Shown here: positions 16,591-28,003 of the stretch, one piece after another
Numbering within the stretch: the stretch's first letter is position 1
Layout of the letters: each line of letters starts with the position of its first letter
Assembly (NCBI RefSeq): GCF_009765365.1
Contig: NZ_VTOM01000001.1
Coordinates: 248,001-312,000, forward strand
Reading direction: 5' to 3'
DNA from: Antarcticirhabdus aurantiaca
Lineage (GTDB): Bacteria; Pseudomonadota; Alphaproteobacteria; Rhizobiales; Rhizobiaceae
DNA length: 64,000 nt
Position numbers and translations under genes: made by a program
The notes under the pieces: generated by a model
The model's input: the letters and a program-made list of their open reading frames with translations, nothing else
Databases searched by the model: none
What the model was told of the DNA's origin: nothing

Positions 16591-17808
16591 ATGAGGCGCG
16601 TCGTCGTCACCGGCATGGGCATCGTCTCGGCCATCGGCAACGATGTCGAGGAGGTGGCCGCCTCGCTGAAGGCCGCGCGCTCCGGCATCGTCTTCGCGCC
16701 GGAATATGCCGAGCTCGGCTTCCGCTCGCACGTCCACGGCAAGCCGACGCTGGACCCGATCACGGTTCTCGACCGGCGGGCGCTGCGCTTCCACGGCGGC
16801 GGCACCGCCTGGAACCACGTCGCCATGGACCAGGCGATCGCTGACGCGCGCCTGTCGCCGGAGGACGTGTCGAACGAGCGCACCGGCATCATCATGGGCT
16901 CGGGCGGGGCCTCGACGCAGTCGATCGTGCAGGCCGCCGACGTCACCCGCGAGAAGGGGCCGAAGCGCGTCGGGCCGACCGTCGTCCCCAAGGCGATGAG
17001 CTCGACGGCCTCCGCGACGCTCGCCACCTGGTTCAAGATCAAGGGCGTCAACTACTCGATCTCCTCGGCCTGCTCGACCTCCAGCCACTGCATCGGCAAC
17101 GCCTACGAGACGATCGCCTGGAACAAGCAGGACGTCATGTTCGCGGGGGGCTGCGAGGACCTCCACTGGACGCTGTCGGTTCTCTTCGACGCGATGGGCG
17201 CGCTCTCCTCCGACTTCAACGACACGCCGGCCGTGGCGTCCCGCGCCTATGATGCGCGCCGCGACGGCTTCGTGATCGCGGGCGGGGCGGGCGTCCTCGT
17301 GCTCGAGGAGTACGAGCGGGCCAAGGCGAGGGGCGCCACCATCTACGGCGAGATCGTCGGCTACGGTGCGACGTCCGACGGCGCCGACATGGTCGCGCCC
17401 TCCGGCGAGGGCGCGGTGCGCTGCATGCGCCAGGCGCTGGCGAACCTCGACGGGCCGATCGACTACATCAACCCGCACGCCACGGCGACGCCGGTCGGGG
17501 ATCGCATGGAGATCCAGGCGATCCGCGAGGTCTTTGGCGACCAGATCCCGGCGATCTCCGGCACCAAGTCGCTCACCGGGCACAGCCAGGGCGCCACCGG
17601 CGTCCACGAGGCGATCTACTCGCTGATCATGATGCGCGACCGCTTCATCGCCAAGAGCGCCCATATCGACGAGCTCGACCCGGAGTTCGAAGGCATCCCG
17701 ATCGTGCGCGAGCGGATCGACGACGCGAAGATCGATCGCGTCCTGTCGAACTCCTTCGGCTTCGGCGGCACCAACGCCTGCCTCGTCTTCCAACGCGTGA
17801 CGGATTGA
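16591..17808 (+). CDS. fabB: 3-oxoacyl-[acyl-carrier-protein] synthase I FabB
   Basis: A 405-residue condensing enzyme with the Cys-His-His triad: Cys in [10 protein letters not shown] near residue 162, His in [11 protein letters not shown] near 297 and His in TGHSQGATG near 332. [12 protein letters not shown] near 390 completes the family pattern. It elongates the cis-3-decenoyl-ACP delivered by FabA. It lies directly downstream of fabA, and its stop overlaps the spacer before fabI. Confidence 0.95.
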   Translation: MRRVVVTGMGIVSAIGNDVEEVAASLKAARSGIVFAPEYAELGFRSHVHGKPTLDPITVLDRRALRFHGGGTAWNHVAMDQAIADARLSPEDVSNERTGIIMGSGGASTQSIVQAADVTREKGPKRVGPTVVPKAMSSTASATLATWFKIKGVNYSISSACSTSSHCIGNAYETIAWNKQDVMFAGGCEDLHWTLSVLFDAMGALSSDFNDTPAVASRAYDARRDGFVIAGGAGVLVLEEYERAKARGATIYGEIVGYGATSDGADMVAPSGEGAVRCMRQALANLDGPIDYINPHATATPVGDRMEIQAIREVFGDQIPAISGTKSLTGHSQGATGVHEAIYSLIMMRDRFIAKSAHIDELDPEFEGIPIVRERIDDAKIDRVLSNSFGFGGTNACLVFQRVTD

Positions 17809-17813
17809 GTGCC

Positions 17814-18659
17814 ATGGGCGATCTGATGAAGGGCAAGCGGGGCCTCGTGATGGGCGTCGCCAACCACAATTCCATCGCCTGGGGCGCCGCCAAGGCGCTC
17901 CACGCGCAGGGCGCCGAGATCGCGCTGACCTATCAGGGCGAGGCCTTCGGCAAGCGGGTGAAGCCGCTCGCCGACGAGATCGACTGCCGGCTGATCCTGC
18001 CCTGCGACGTCGAGGACGCCGCCTCGATGGACGCCGTGTTCGAGACGCTGAAGCGCGAATGGGGCGGCATCGACTTCCTCGTCCACGCCATCGCCTTTTC
18101 CGACAAGAACGAGCTGAAGGGCCTCTACGCCGACACGACGCGCGAGAACTTCACGCGCACCATGCTGATCTCCTGCTTCTCCTTCACGGAGCTCGCCCGG
18201 CGGGCGGTGGCGATCATGCCGAACGGCGGCTCGCTGGTGACCATGACCTATGGCGGCTCGACGCGGGTCATGCCGAACTACAACGTCATGGGCGTCGCCA
18301 AGGCGGCCCTGGAAGCCTCGGTGCGCTATCTCGCCGCCGACTTCGGCCCGCGCAACATCCGCGTCAACGCGGTCTCCGCCGGCCCGGTGCGCACCCTGGC
18401 GGGCGCCGGAGTTTCGGACGCGCGGCTGATGTTCAACTACCAGCGCGTCAACTCGCCGATGCGCCGCAACGTCACGATCAAGGAAGTCGGCGGGGCGGTG
18501 CTCTACCTCCTGTCCGAACTCGCGGACGGCGTCACCGGCGAGATCCACTACGTCGATTCCGGCTACAACGTCATGTCGATGCCGGCGCTGGACGAACTCA
18601 AGGCGCAGGACAGGCTCAAGGTCGAAGCCGGCGCGGCGCCCGCCGACGAGGAGCGCTGA
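17814..18659 (+). CDS. fabI: Enoyl-[acyl-carrier-protein] reductase FabI
   Basis: A 281-residue enoyl-ACP reductase of the divergent SDR type. The Gly motif GVANHNSIAWG near residues 14-24 and the catalytic pair Tyr-x6-Lys in YNVMGVAK near 158-165 are diagnostic for FabI. RRNVTIKEVGGAVLYLLS near 220 is also typical. The ATG at 17814 was chosen over a TTG at 17805 that overlaps the fabB stop. It carries out the last step of each elongation cycle and is the usual target of triclosan-like inhibitors. Confidence 0.94.
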   Translation: MGDLMKGKRGLVMGVANHNSIAWGAAKALHAQGAEIALTYQGEAFGKRVKPLADEIDCRLILPCDVEDAASMDAVFETLKREWGGIDFLVHAIAFSDKNELKGLYADTTRENFTRTMLISCFSFTELARRAVAIMPNGGSLVTMTYGGSTRVMPNYNVMGVAKAALEASVRYLAADFGPRNIRVNAVSAGPVRTLAGAGVSDARLMFNYQRVNSPMRRNVTIKEVGGAVLYLLSELADGVTGEIHYVDSGYNVMSMPALDELKAQDRLKVEAGAAPADEER

Positions 18660-18673
18660 CGGCCAGTCTCCGG

Positions 18674-18700
18674 CCGGCCGCTCACAGAACGGGCGGCCGG
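18674..18700. terminator. Hairpin between convergent fabI and DUF2937 gene
   Basis: CCGGCCGC pairs with GCGGCCGG around an 11-base loop, straddling the ends of two convergent genes. No U tract, so terminator activity is only suggested by position. Confidence 0.35.
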
Positions 18701-19230
18701 TGGTGGAAGCCGCCGGCGGGGGCCGCCAGGGCGTGCCGCAGACGCCGACGGCGCAGGAGGCGCACGGCGCCTTCGACCGTCGTCCCGCCCAGCCAGCCGA
18801 GCATGAAGCCGACAAAGGTCAGAAGCAGCCCGCCCGCTCCGACGGGGATGGCGGGTGCGAAGTCGGCCGCAGTGCGCAGGATCACGCGCCAATCGGGATC
18901 GGCGGCGATGACGAACACGGTCGCGAAGGGCGCGGCCGTGACCAGCTTGCGATAGCGCCGCTCCGCCGCCTCGAACTCCCGGACGGTCTCTGCGGCGTCG
19001 GAGCCCTGGCGGGCGACGAAGGCGTCCGGATTGCTCTCCAGCCGCACCAGCGCTTCGTTCCGCGTCATGCCCGCGGCCGCGGCGCCGACGTCGAAGCGCT
19101 CGACGACGTTGCGCAGCGCGTCCGCCGCCCCGCCCAGCCGCTGCAGGTATTGCTGCGCGAACTCGCCGGCCTGACCGAAGCTCAAGGCCAGGGCGATCGC
19201 GGGCACCGTGCGGGTGAGAAGGGGCTGCAT
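18682..19230 (-). CDS. DUF2937 family membrane protein
   Basis: About 182 residues. An N-terminal hydrophobic segment (LTRTVPAIALALSFGQA) is followed by EFAQQYLQRLGGAADALRNVVERFD, which fits DUF2937. A C-terminal membrane segment follows (AIPVGAGGLLLTFVGFMLGWLGG) with a basic tail rich in Arg. The ATG at 19230 is preferred because family members begin just before the first hydrophobic segment. The frame also allows an ATG at 19269. Function is unknown. Two membrane passes with the central helical part outside the cytoplasm are likely. It is convergent with fabI. Confidence 0.65.
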   Translation of the reverse strand: MQPLLTRTVPAIALALSFGQAGEFAQQYLQRLGGAADALRNVVERFDVGAAAAGMTRNEALVRLESNPDAFVARQGSDAAETVREFEAAERRYRKLVTAAPFATVFVIAADPDWRVILRTAADFAPAIPVGAGGLLLTFVGFMLGWLGGTTVEGAVRLLRRRRLRHALAAPAGGFHHRPPVL

Positions 19231-19325
19231 GCAGTCGAACCATCGAAAGCGGCGCGGCCGTCGCCGCATTCATGACGATTAACCACGAAACGCGTCGATT
19301 TGACTAGACGGCTCCAGATTGCGCC

Positions 19326-20753
19326 CTAGTTCGGCCGCCGCTCGATGCGCATCGGCAGTCCGCCGCGCGGCTGGATCGTGATCCGCTGCACCGGATAGGG
19401 CGCCCGCGTGCCCGCGTGATGGAACCGCAGCCGCCGCACCAGACCCGCCAGCGCGATCACCCCTTCCTGCAGCGCGAAGCTCGCGCCGATGCAGACCCGC
19501 GGACCGGCCCCGAAGGGCAGGTACTGGAAGCGGTCGATGCGCCCGCGGTTCTCCGGCAGGAAGCGCGCCGGGCGGAACTCGTCCGGCGCCTCCCAGAGCG
19601 TCTCGTGCCGATGGAGGATCCAGGGCAGGAACAGCACCGTCGATCCCGCGGGGATGTCGGTGCTCCCGAAGCTGTCGGCCGCGATGGCCGTGCGGTTGAG
19701 GGAGGGAGCGGGCGGGTAGAACCGCATCGCCTCTTCCAGCGCCGCGCGGGTGCGCGGCAGGCGGTCGAGCCAGGTGGCGGGATCGGGAAGCTCCGGCAGC
19801 AGCGCGTCGACCTCGGCCTCGACGGCCGCACGCTCCTCCGGCGCCTGGCTGAGAAGGTAGAGCGTCCAGCCCAGCGCCCGGGCCGTCGTTTCGTGACCGG
19901 CACCGATGAAGGTGACGATGTTGTCCTCGATCTCGGCTTCTGAGAGGCCGTCCGTCTTCAGGAGAAGCGTCAGGAAGTCGTTCGGCGCGCGCTCGGGATC
20001 CGCGGCGAGGAGCGCCCGGCGCTTTTCCGCGGTGGCGCGGATCACTTGGCGCAGATGCTCCTGCGCGCCGCGGGCGGCGAGCCGCCCCAGCCGCGGCAGG
20101 AAGGCCGGCGCGTTGAGGATGTCGAGCGGGTCGACCCGACCCATCTGCGCGATCGTCCGCTCCATCGAGCGGGCGAAGGCCTGAGGCTCGCCGGCGATGT
20201 CGTCGGAGAACAGCGTCGCCTGCAGGATATCGTAGGTGAGGAGCGTCATCTGGAAGGACAGGTCAACGGTCTCGCCGTCCCGCGCCATCAGGCGCTCGGC
20301 GAAGCCTTCCGTTCGCGCCCGCATGACCGGCGCGAAGCCGAGGATGTTCTTCGGCGTGAAGACCGGCGCCATCGCCCGGCGCGTGCGCCGCCAAAGCTCG
20401 CCCTCGGCGGTCAGGAGGCCGTCGCGCAGGATCGGGCGCAGGAGGCGCTGGCGCAGCGGCTGCATCGCGTAGTTGCGGGCATTGTCGACGAGGCAGTGAC
20501 GGATCAGGGCGGGATCGTTGATCGTGAAGGTCGGGACGCCCAGCCAGTCGGCGCGCGACACCGGCTCGCGGAAGGCGCGGCGGCTCCAGATCTCCAGGGG
20601 GTTGCGCGCCGCCGCGAGCACGAAGCTGACGGTCCTGCGCGGCGCCTCCGGCGGCACCGGCGCCGGCGGCCGGAAGGCCCGGGCGGCGGACGTGGGCGAG
20701 GAGGCGGAAGCCGATGCGGCCGACGAATGCCCGGAGGCGTGTGGCAGGCTCAT
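19326..20753 (-). CDS. Cytochrome P450
   Basis: A 475-residue P450. The I-helix motif is FIGAGHETTARALG near residue 283. The K-helix ExxR pair is in ALEEAMRFYPP near 338. PDEFRPARFLPE precedes the haem-binding FGAGPRVCIGASFALQEG, whose Cys is near residue 421. The Ser/Ala-rich first 30 residues are probably a flexible tail, not a membrane anchor. It resembles CYP102/CYP4-like fatty-acid or terpene hydroxylases rather than CYP101 types, but the substrate is not predictable. No ferredoxin partner lies nearby. It is divergent from gyrB. Confidence 0.92.
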   Translation of the reverse strand: MSLPHASGHSSAASASASSPTSAARAFRPPAPVPPEAPRRTVSFVLAAARNPLEIWSRRAFREPVSRADWLGVPTFTINDPALIRHCLVDNARNYAMQPLRQRLLRPILRDGLLTAEGELWRRTRRAMAPVFTPKNILGFAPVMRARTEGFAERLMARDGETVDLSFQMTLLTYDILQATLFSDDIAGEPQAFARSMERTIAQMGRVDPLDILNAPAFLPRLGRLAARGAQEHLRQVIRATAEKRRALLAADPERAPNDFLTLLLKTDGLSEAEIEDNIVTFIGAGHETTARALGWTLYLLSQAPEERAAVEAEVDALLPELPDPATWLDRLPRTRAALEEAMRFYPPAPSLNRTAIAADSFGSTDIPAGSTVLFLPWILHRHETLWEAPDEFRPARFLPENRGRIDRFQYLPFGAGPRVCIGASFALQEGVIALAGLVRRLRFHHAGTRAPYPVQRITIQPRGGLPMRIERRPN

Positions 20754-20815
20754 GGAAGGACTGTCCGAAGGTTGCTGCGAAGGGGCGAAAAGGGCGGGAA
20801 AACGGGCCTTTTTCC

Positions 20816-20844
20816 TTGGATCGGCGGGGTCTACCCCTTATATA
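20816..20844 (+). promoter_or_regulatory. Candidate gyrB promoter
   Basis: TTGGAT and TATATA are separated by 17 bases, a good sigma-70-like arrangement in an otherwise GC-rich spacer. It lies about 130 bases upstream of the gyrB ATG and 63 bases from the P450 start on the other strand. Confidence 0.55.
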
Positions 20845-20845
20845 G

Positions 20846-23443
<2,598 letters not shown>

Positions 23444-23519
23444 GGGCTAAAACGTCAGGCCGGTGAAATATCTCAGTGGAAACAATGTTTTCTGCTGGGC
23501 TTCTTTGTGCGTTCCTAGC

Positions 23520-23541
23520 CGTGGTCACAGCGTGGTCACAG
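23520..23541. repeat. Tandem repeat CGTGGTCACAG x2
   Basis: Two adjacent 11-base copies lie 77 bases after gyrB, in a 250-base spacer whose sequence is less GC-rich than the genes around it. Nothing coding is seen. The core GTGGTCAC contains the palindrome GTGNNCAC, so a protein site is possible. Confidence 0.5.
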
Positions 23542-23694
23542 GTGCGGGGTGATGCAGCCCGAGTAAGCAAAGGAAGGGTGGCGCCGAGAGCGGACCGAGC
23601 CGATCCCGTTAGGTTTTGACAGGGCAACTCTCCCACGGGTCCCATGCCCCGGCACCAGGATGCGACGTCGCGCATCCACCATCGGAGCCGCACC

Positions 23695-24042
23695 ATGTCC
23701 GACATCGAAGCCCACCTTCAGGCACTCGAAGCCCGCAGCCTCCAGACCGTTGCCGCCAACCACGCGCTGAAGGTCATGCTTCAGCACCTCTGGCTGGATC
23801 GCTTGCGTTCGGCCGGCGGCCCATCGGCTGAGCAGACCCGTGTCATCATGGACAAGTTCACCGCCGTCCAGGGCGACGACGTCCCGGCGATGGGTGGCGG
23901 CCAGAGCGTCGAGCAGGCCGCCGAACTTCGTGCTGAGGTGCAGGCGCAGTTCACCATCCTGGCGAACGAGATGGTGCTGATGGCTAACCGACTGGCCGAG
24001 CACGACGCGGAGCGTGAGATGGCAGAGGATGAGGCGGCCTAG
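23695..24042 (+). CDS. Small coiled-coil protein of unknown function
   Basis: A 115-residue acidic protein, MSDIEAHLQALEARSLQ, rich in Ala, Glu and Gln, with long helical stretches (residues about 1-40 and 75-110) ending AEREMAEDEAA. GGAG lies eight bases before the ATG at 23695. No domain is recognised. The coding style fits the genome, so it is probably real. It overlaps the first bases of the adenosine deaminase remnant. Confidence 0.6.
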   Translation: MSDIEAHLQALEARSLQTVAANHALKVMLQHLWLDRLRSAGGPSAEQTRVIMDKFTAVQGDDVPAMGGGQSVEQAAELRAEVQAQFTILANEMVLMANRLAEHDAEREMAEDEAA

Positions 24043-24391
24043 GCTGTTGATCGGCGCAGCCGGTTGCCATTGCCGGCATCAGCACACTCAACAGGTCGCC
24101 ACGTCGATCGGCGTCGAAACTGCGCGCGGATCGACACATCCCGTTCGCCGGATGCTCGCGGACGGGATGCGCCCGTCGTTGCATTCCGACGATCCAGCTT
24201 GGTTCGGTTCGATCACGGAGAACTACATCGCGCTCGTGACCGAGGGTGCGCTGACGCGTGCGGAGGTTCTCCAGCTCGTTCGCAACAGCTTCACGACCAG
24301 CTTCCTTCCCGCATCGTCGGTCAGCCTCTATCTCGCGGAACTCAGCGCAATGGCCGACGGTCGCCTGCGGGCGGACGACGACCGCTCTTGA
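24014..24391 (+). pseudogene. Adenosine deaminase family, C-terminal remnant
   Basis: The frame ends with about 75 residues that match the C-terminus of adenosine/adenine deaminases: HPVRRMLADGMRPSLHSDDP (SDDP carries a metal-binding Asp), AWFGSITENY, ALTRAEVLQLVRNSF and SFLPA. The N-terminal two thirds, including the HxH and catalytic Glu/His motifs, are absent. The 30-odd residues before HPVRRM have no similarity. The piece is too short to be active, so it is read as a deletion remnant and not a working gene. Confidence 0.65.
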
Positions 24392-24428
24392 GCGCATCCG
24401 TTTTCGTCGAGAACGGCTGGAAGGCGCC

Positions 24429-25223
24429 TTAGAACGGGTGCCGAAGCCAGATGCTCGGCTCTTCGTAGATGCCTAGATCGGTGGCGCAGTCTGCCATCAC
24501 CGGGGCGAGGCCACCTTCGACGTGGTAGGCGCCCGAGCGCGGAAAGCGCAGGCCGGTCCATTCCGTCCACTGGTCGAGCGAGGCGGAGACGGTCATCGAG
24601 CGAGATGCGATCCCGACGATCCGCGCGCCGAGCTGGTGGTGCTTGCGGACCCAGGGATCGAACGGCGCGCCATCGGGCGTCGTCCAACCCGCGTAATCAC
24701 CGAATGAGGTCAGCGGATAGCTCGCCTTCCTCGTCGGCCGGACCGGCGCGACGAGCGCCCGCAAGCCGCCCGCGATCGCGCTCGTCTTCATGTTGCGAAG
24801 AAGCCGCTCGGCCAGATCGGAACCGCGCCGCTCAGGCGAGACGACGATGGAGAGGGCCGAGAGAGCGTTGCAGGTCCGCCCACCGATCGCTGCGTCCGCG
24901 CCTGCCCGAAGCACCTCGTCCCATCCCCCGTCCGGCAAGGTGGCGTCGTCGCCAGGGTTCGCCCATTCGAACGGGATGCTGTTCGAGGTCGCCAGGACGC
25001 GCTCTTCGCCATCCTCGTGCGTCTGCACGACCGCGAACTGGTAGCGGGAGAGCCCGTGCGCGTAGAGGTCATCCCAGCACTCGACGATGGCTCGATCGCC
25101 GTCCAGGAAGGTCGGCCATACCGGTGCACTGAGCGCGGCGAAAGCCGGAACGAGGTCCGGCCTTTGTTCGGCCGAGACGAGCGAGAGAGCCGCGTGGTCG
25201 ACCGTGTTCGTCTCCATCGGCAT
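24429..25223 (-). CDS. GNAT-like N-acyltransferase family protein
   Basis: A 264-residue protein. ALSALSIVVSPERRGSDLAERLLRNMK near residues 120-145 looks like GNAT motif A (a beta strand followed by RxxGxxA-type acyl-CoA pyrophosphate loop, here RRGSDLA). The C-terminal half (FDPWVRKHHQLGARIVGIASRSM) resembles a group of actinobacterial and proteobacterial GNAT-like proteins. It should transfer an acyl group from CoA, to an unknown acceptor. It stands alone on the minus strand, downstream of the TetR gene. Confidence 0.65.
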   Translation of the reverse strand: MPMETNTVDHAALSLVSAEQRPDLVPAFAALSAPVWPTFLDGDRAIVECWDDLYAHGLSRYQFAVVQTHEDGEERVLATSNSIPFEWANPGDDATLPDGGWDEVLRAGADAAIGGRTCNALSALSIVVSPERRGSDLAERLLRNMKTSAIAGGLRALVAPVRPTRKASYPLTSFGDYAGWTTPDGAPFDPWVRKHHQLGARIVGIASRSMTVSASLDQWTEWTGLRFPRSGAYHVEGGLAPVMADCATDLGIYEEPSIWLRHPF

Positions 25224-25432
25224 CTACTGCCTTTCGCTCGTTCCACGGCGTCTGCCGACAGCCCCAGGGATCCCGATTGGGTGAGGGAAAGCCGCCTTCG
25301 GGATTCTAATCAACCCTCGTAACGTCTTCGAAGGGGCGTTTGCGGATCGGCAGCTTTCCGCCCCTTGTTCCTCGATGCCGACGTTCGGCTATCGGCGCGC
25401 ACTTTCCCCTCGGCTCGACATGGTGAGCGGCC

Positions 25433-26089
25433 TCAGCGTGCGAGCCGGGCGTCCCAACAGTCCATCGCGAGGTCGGCAACCGCCTGCAGCTCGTCGCCGG
25501 TCGCGCCGTCGCGGGCGAGGATCGACATGCCCGCCTGAACGGTCTGGACGAAGCGGGCGAGGGCATGCCGGTCGGTGGCGGCGGGGATCTCGCCCGCGTC
25601 CACGGCCGCGTCGAACCGAGCCGTCAAGCGCTCCAGGGTCACGCCGCGTGCCGCCCGCACGAGTTCGCCCAGCGCCTCGTGCCCTTCGCTCCCGACCTGC
25701 GACAGCGTCACCATGCACCCGCGCGGCAGGTCGGCGACGCAGCCGGTGAGCGCTGCGGCCGAGTTCGACAGGAGCGAGCGCACCGCCTCGCGCGCCGTGG
25801 CGGCGGCCCGGAACTCCGCCCAGACATAGGCTTCGTTGTCCTCGGCATAGCGTTGCAGCGCCTCGGCATAGAGAGCCTCCTTGGAGCCGAAGGCGGCGTA
25901 GAGGCTCGGCGCGCCGATGCCGAGCTCCGCCGTCAGGTCGGCGATCGAGGTCGCTTCGAAGCCGCGCAGCCAGAACAACCGCACCGCCTTCCTGAGCGCC
26001 ACGTCGCGGTCGAAGGCCCGGGGCCGCCCCCGCGGCCGGGGGACGGCTGCGGCGCACGCAGCGGGTCCTGTGTCATCCGATTTTTGCAT
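25433..26089 (-). CDS. TetR/AcrR family transcriptional regulator
   Basis: A 218-residue repressor. The N-terminal HTH reads SIADLTAELGIGAPSLYAAFGSKEALY near residues 47-73. The C-terminal ligand domain is Ala-rich and helical, with FVQTVQAGMSILARDGA near 183, as in the group of TetR proteins that control nearby SDR genes. It is divergently transcribed from the SDR at 26171, which it very probably controls. A pair of ATCGATC repeats occupies the 81-base shared promoter. Confidence 0.9.
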   Translation of the reverse strand: MQKSDDTGPAACAAAVPRPRGRPRAFDRDVALRKAVRLFWLRGFEATSIADLTAELGIGAPSLYAAFGSKEALYAEALQRYAEDNEAYVWAEFRAAATAREAVRSLLSNSAAALTGCVADLPRGCMVTLSQVGSEGHEALGELVRAARGVTLERLTARFDAAVDAGEIPAATDRHALARFVQTVQAGMSILARDGATGDELQAVADLAMDCWDARLAR

Positions 26090-26155
26090 CGATCACTATT
26101 TAATCCCATTGACGGAAGCCGGCAAGCCGCGTAGCTAATTTCATATCGATCGTTA
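26088..26155. promoter_or_regulatory. Putative TetR operator region
   Basis: ATCGATCACTA (26088-26098) and ATCGATCGTTA (26145-26155) are direct repeats in the AT-richer spacer between divergent TetR and SDR genes. The second sits in a near-palindrome TATCGATCGTTA. The first overlaps the TetR start codon, which would fit autorepression. Confidence 0.4.
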
Positions 26156-26170
26156 CAGAAAGAATCGACC

Positions 26171-26911
26171 ATGAATGACCTGCACAACAAGCGCGCCCTG
26201 GTGACCGGCGGTGCCCGCGGCATCGGCGCCGCCATCGCCCTGGCGCTCGCCGAGGGCGGCGCCGACGTCGCGATCACCTACGGGCGTTCCGCCGAACGCG
26301 CAGCCGAAGTCGTCGAGGCGATCCAGGGGAAGGGGCGCCGCGGCGTCGCGATCCGGGCCGACGCGGCGGATCCCGCGGCGGTCCGGCGCTCCGTCGAGGA
26401 AGCGGTCGCCGCGCTCGGCGGCCTCGACATTCTCGTCAACAACGCCGCCATCGCGGCCTACGCGACCATCGCCGAGGTCAGCCCAGAGACCATCGACGAG
26501 CTCTTCGCGGTCAACGTGCGCGGCACCATCCTCGCCGCGCAGGCGGCCATGCCGCACCTGCCGGCGGGCGGCCGGATCGTCACGATCGGCTCGGGCGGAG
26601 CCGACCGCATCGTCGGCGACACGGGAACGATCTACTTCATGACGAAGTCGGCGCTGCAATCCTTCACGCGCGGCCTCGCCCGCGAGCTCGGGCCGCGCGA
26701 CATCACGGTGAACCTCGTGCAGCCGGGCTCGACCGACACGGACATGAACCCAGCCGACGGCCCCTTCGCCGACTTCCAGCGGAACTTGATCCCGCTCGGC
26801 CGCTACGGCGCGCCGCAGGACGTGGCGGCCGCCGTCGCCTTTCTCGCCAGCCCCGCCGCCCGCCACGTCAGCGGCGCGATCCTCAACGTCGACGGTGGCC
26901 AGCTCACCTGA
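26171..26911 (+). CDS. SDR family oxidoreductase (TetR-controlled)
   Basis: A 246-residue classical SDR: TGGARGIGAAIA near residues 11-22, NNAAI near 89, Ser in IGSGGADR near 138, and a Tyr/Lys pair in YFMTKSALQ near 154-158. The catalytic Ser region lacks the usual SS dyad but keeps one Ser. YGRS after strand 2 suggests NADPH. It is the only gene divergent from the TetR regulator, a common pair in proteobacteria where the SDR is induced by an electrophile or ketone. The natural substrate is unknown. Confidence 0.88.
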   Translation: MNDLHNKRALVTGGARGIGAAIALALAEGGADVAITYGRSAERAAEVVEAIQGKGRRGVAIRADAADPAAVRRSVEEAVAALGGLDILVNNAAIAAYATIAEVSPETIDELFAVNVRGTILAAQAAMPHLPAGGRIVTIGSGGADRIVGDTGTIYFMTKSALQSFTRGLARELGPRDITVNLVQPGSTDTDMNPADGPFADFQRNLIPLGRYGAPQDVAAAVAFLASPAARHVSGAILNVDGGQLT

Positions 26912-27311
26912 CGTCGCCGCCCGCCGGCCTGTCGGCGACGTGCCGCAGGGACGGCGTCGCGATCCCGTCGGCGGCGCCAAGCCGATGCGAGCGTGAACCC
27001 TCGATGGGATCGGAGGCGGGACGGTCTTCGATCCCGCCGCTCTCGCCTCGAGCCGCTCGGGCAGCACCGCGATCAACGACGACCTGCGGATCGACGAACC
27101 GGGCTTTCAGACCGTGGCGGCGACCGGTCACCGGCTCGTGCCCTGTGCCGTGCTCCCGATCCGCATGATGGCCGGGACCGCCGCTTGAACAGCTCTGGCC
27201 GGGGCCGAGGGATTGCGGGGCGTCCTGACCGCCACCATCTGCGTTGCATCCGTCCGGGCCCCTCTGGCGAGAGATCCCTCTCGTGATGTCGGACACCTCA
27301 CGGAGTTTCGC
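26912..27311. other. Non-coding spacer with hairpin
   Basis: Starts with a 9-base stem, ACGTCGCCG (26911-26919) and CGGCGACGT (26933-26941), a likely 3' hairpin of the SDR transcript. A stop-free stretch at 26997-27188 reads LRIDEPGFQTVAATGHRLVP but has no start codon and no recognisable homology. No gene is called. Confidence 0.4.
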
Positions 27312-27608
27312 ATGCAGGAGTTCGTCGCCGCCCTCGTTTCCTTCTTCCTGATCCAGCCCCTCGAGGCCGAGATCCGGGATCGGTTCGGAGACGTCTCGCG
27401 CGAGCAGGTGGCCGCCATCACCGAGTGCGTCGGCGAGGCCGCCCCGATCCTCGTCCAGCAGACTTTCGACGATCCTTGGCGCACGGCGACCCAGGTCTTC
27501 GTGATCTGGACGGGCATGACCCCGGCCGAGCAGATCCTCGCGGAAACGACGCCGCTCTGCGCTGATGCCTTCAGCATGAGCGCGGGGGCCGAGGAAGCCG
27601 ACGCCTGA
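27312..27608 (+). CDS. Small protein of unknown function
   Basis: A 98-residue protein, MQEFVAALVSFFLIQPLEAEI, with one hydrophobic amphipathic start and mixed helices, ending SAGAEEADA. GGAG lies seven bases before the ATG at 27312. Two Cys (ECVGEA, PLCADA) are spaced about 45 residues apart. The first 15 residues could be a membrane anchor or uncleaved signal. No family is recognised. Composition is normal for the genome. Confidence 0.55.
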   Translation: MQEFVAALVSFFLIQPLEAEIRDRFGDVSREQVAAITECVGEAAPILVQQTFDDPWRTATQVFVIWTGMTPAEQILAETTPLCADAFSMSAGAEEADA

Positions 27609-28003
27609 TCGTCTTCCTTGAGCTTGCTCACACGTTGGGGCGAGGCGCCGCGCGTCCATGCGCGGGACCTTCTTCTCGCCACGACGCAGCTCCGGGATAC
27701 GGAGGAACAGGCGGAAGCGGTTGACGCGGTTGTGTCCGACAGATCGCGGGACCTCTCGAAGCGGGGCTGGTACGATGCTTCCTGCCGGACGTCGTGCGAC
27801 ACCGGGACCCCAGACGGTGTGGTCGCGGCGGACCGGTCGAGGCGGACAGGCGAAGTGCGGGCTTAACCTCGTCAAGGGATAGGTACGGGCGGCGCGGCGA
27901 CGCCTCGCTCGTGCCGGGCAGCATCGTTCAGCGTGAGCGTGCAACCCGTTCATGTCCTTCAACGATCGTCGACAAGCACCTTCGGCGACAATGCGGCAGT
28001 CAC
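27609..28003. other. Spacer without a supported gene
   Basis: 395 bases of GC-rich sequence between two plus-strand genes. Frames on both strands are open only because of GC bias, and none shows a ribosome site plus plausible protein. No hairpin with a U tract was seen. Confidence 0.4.

Noticed and set aside
27618-27866. 82-codon frame starting at TTG between the small protein gene and dedA
   Set aside because: Weak start, Arg/Asp-rich composition typical of random GC-rich frames, and no resemblance to a family.
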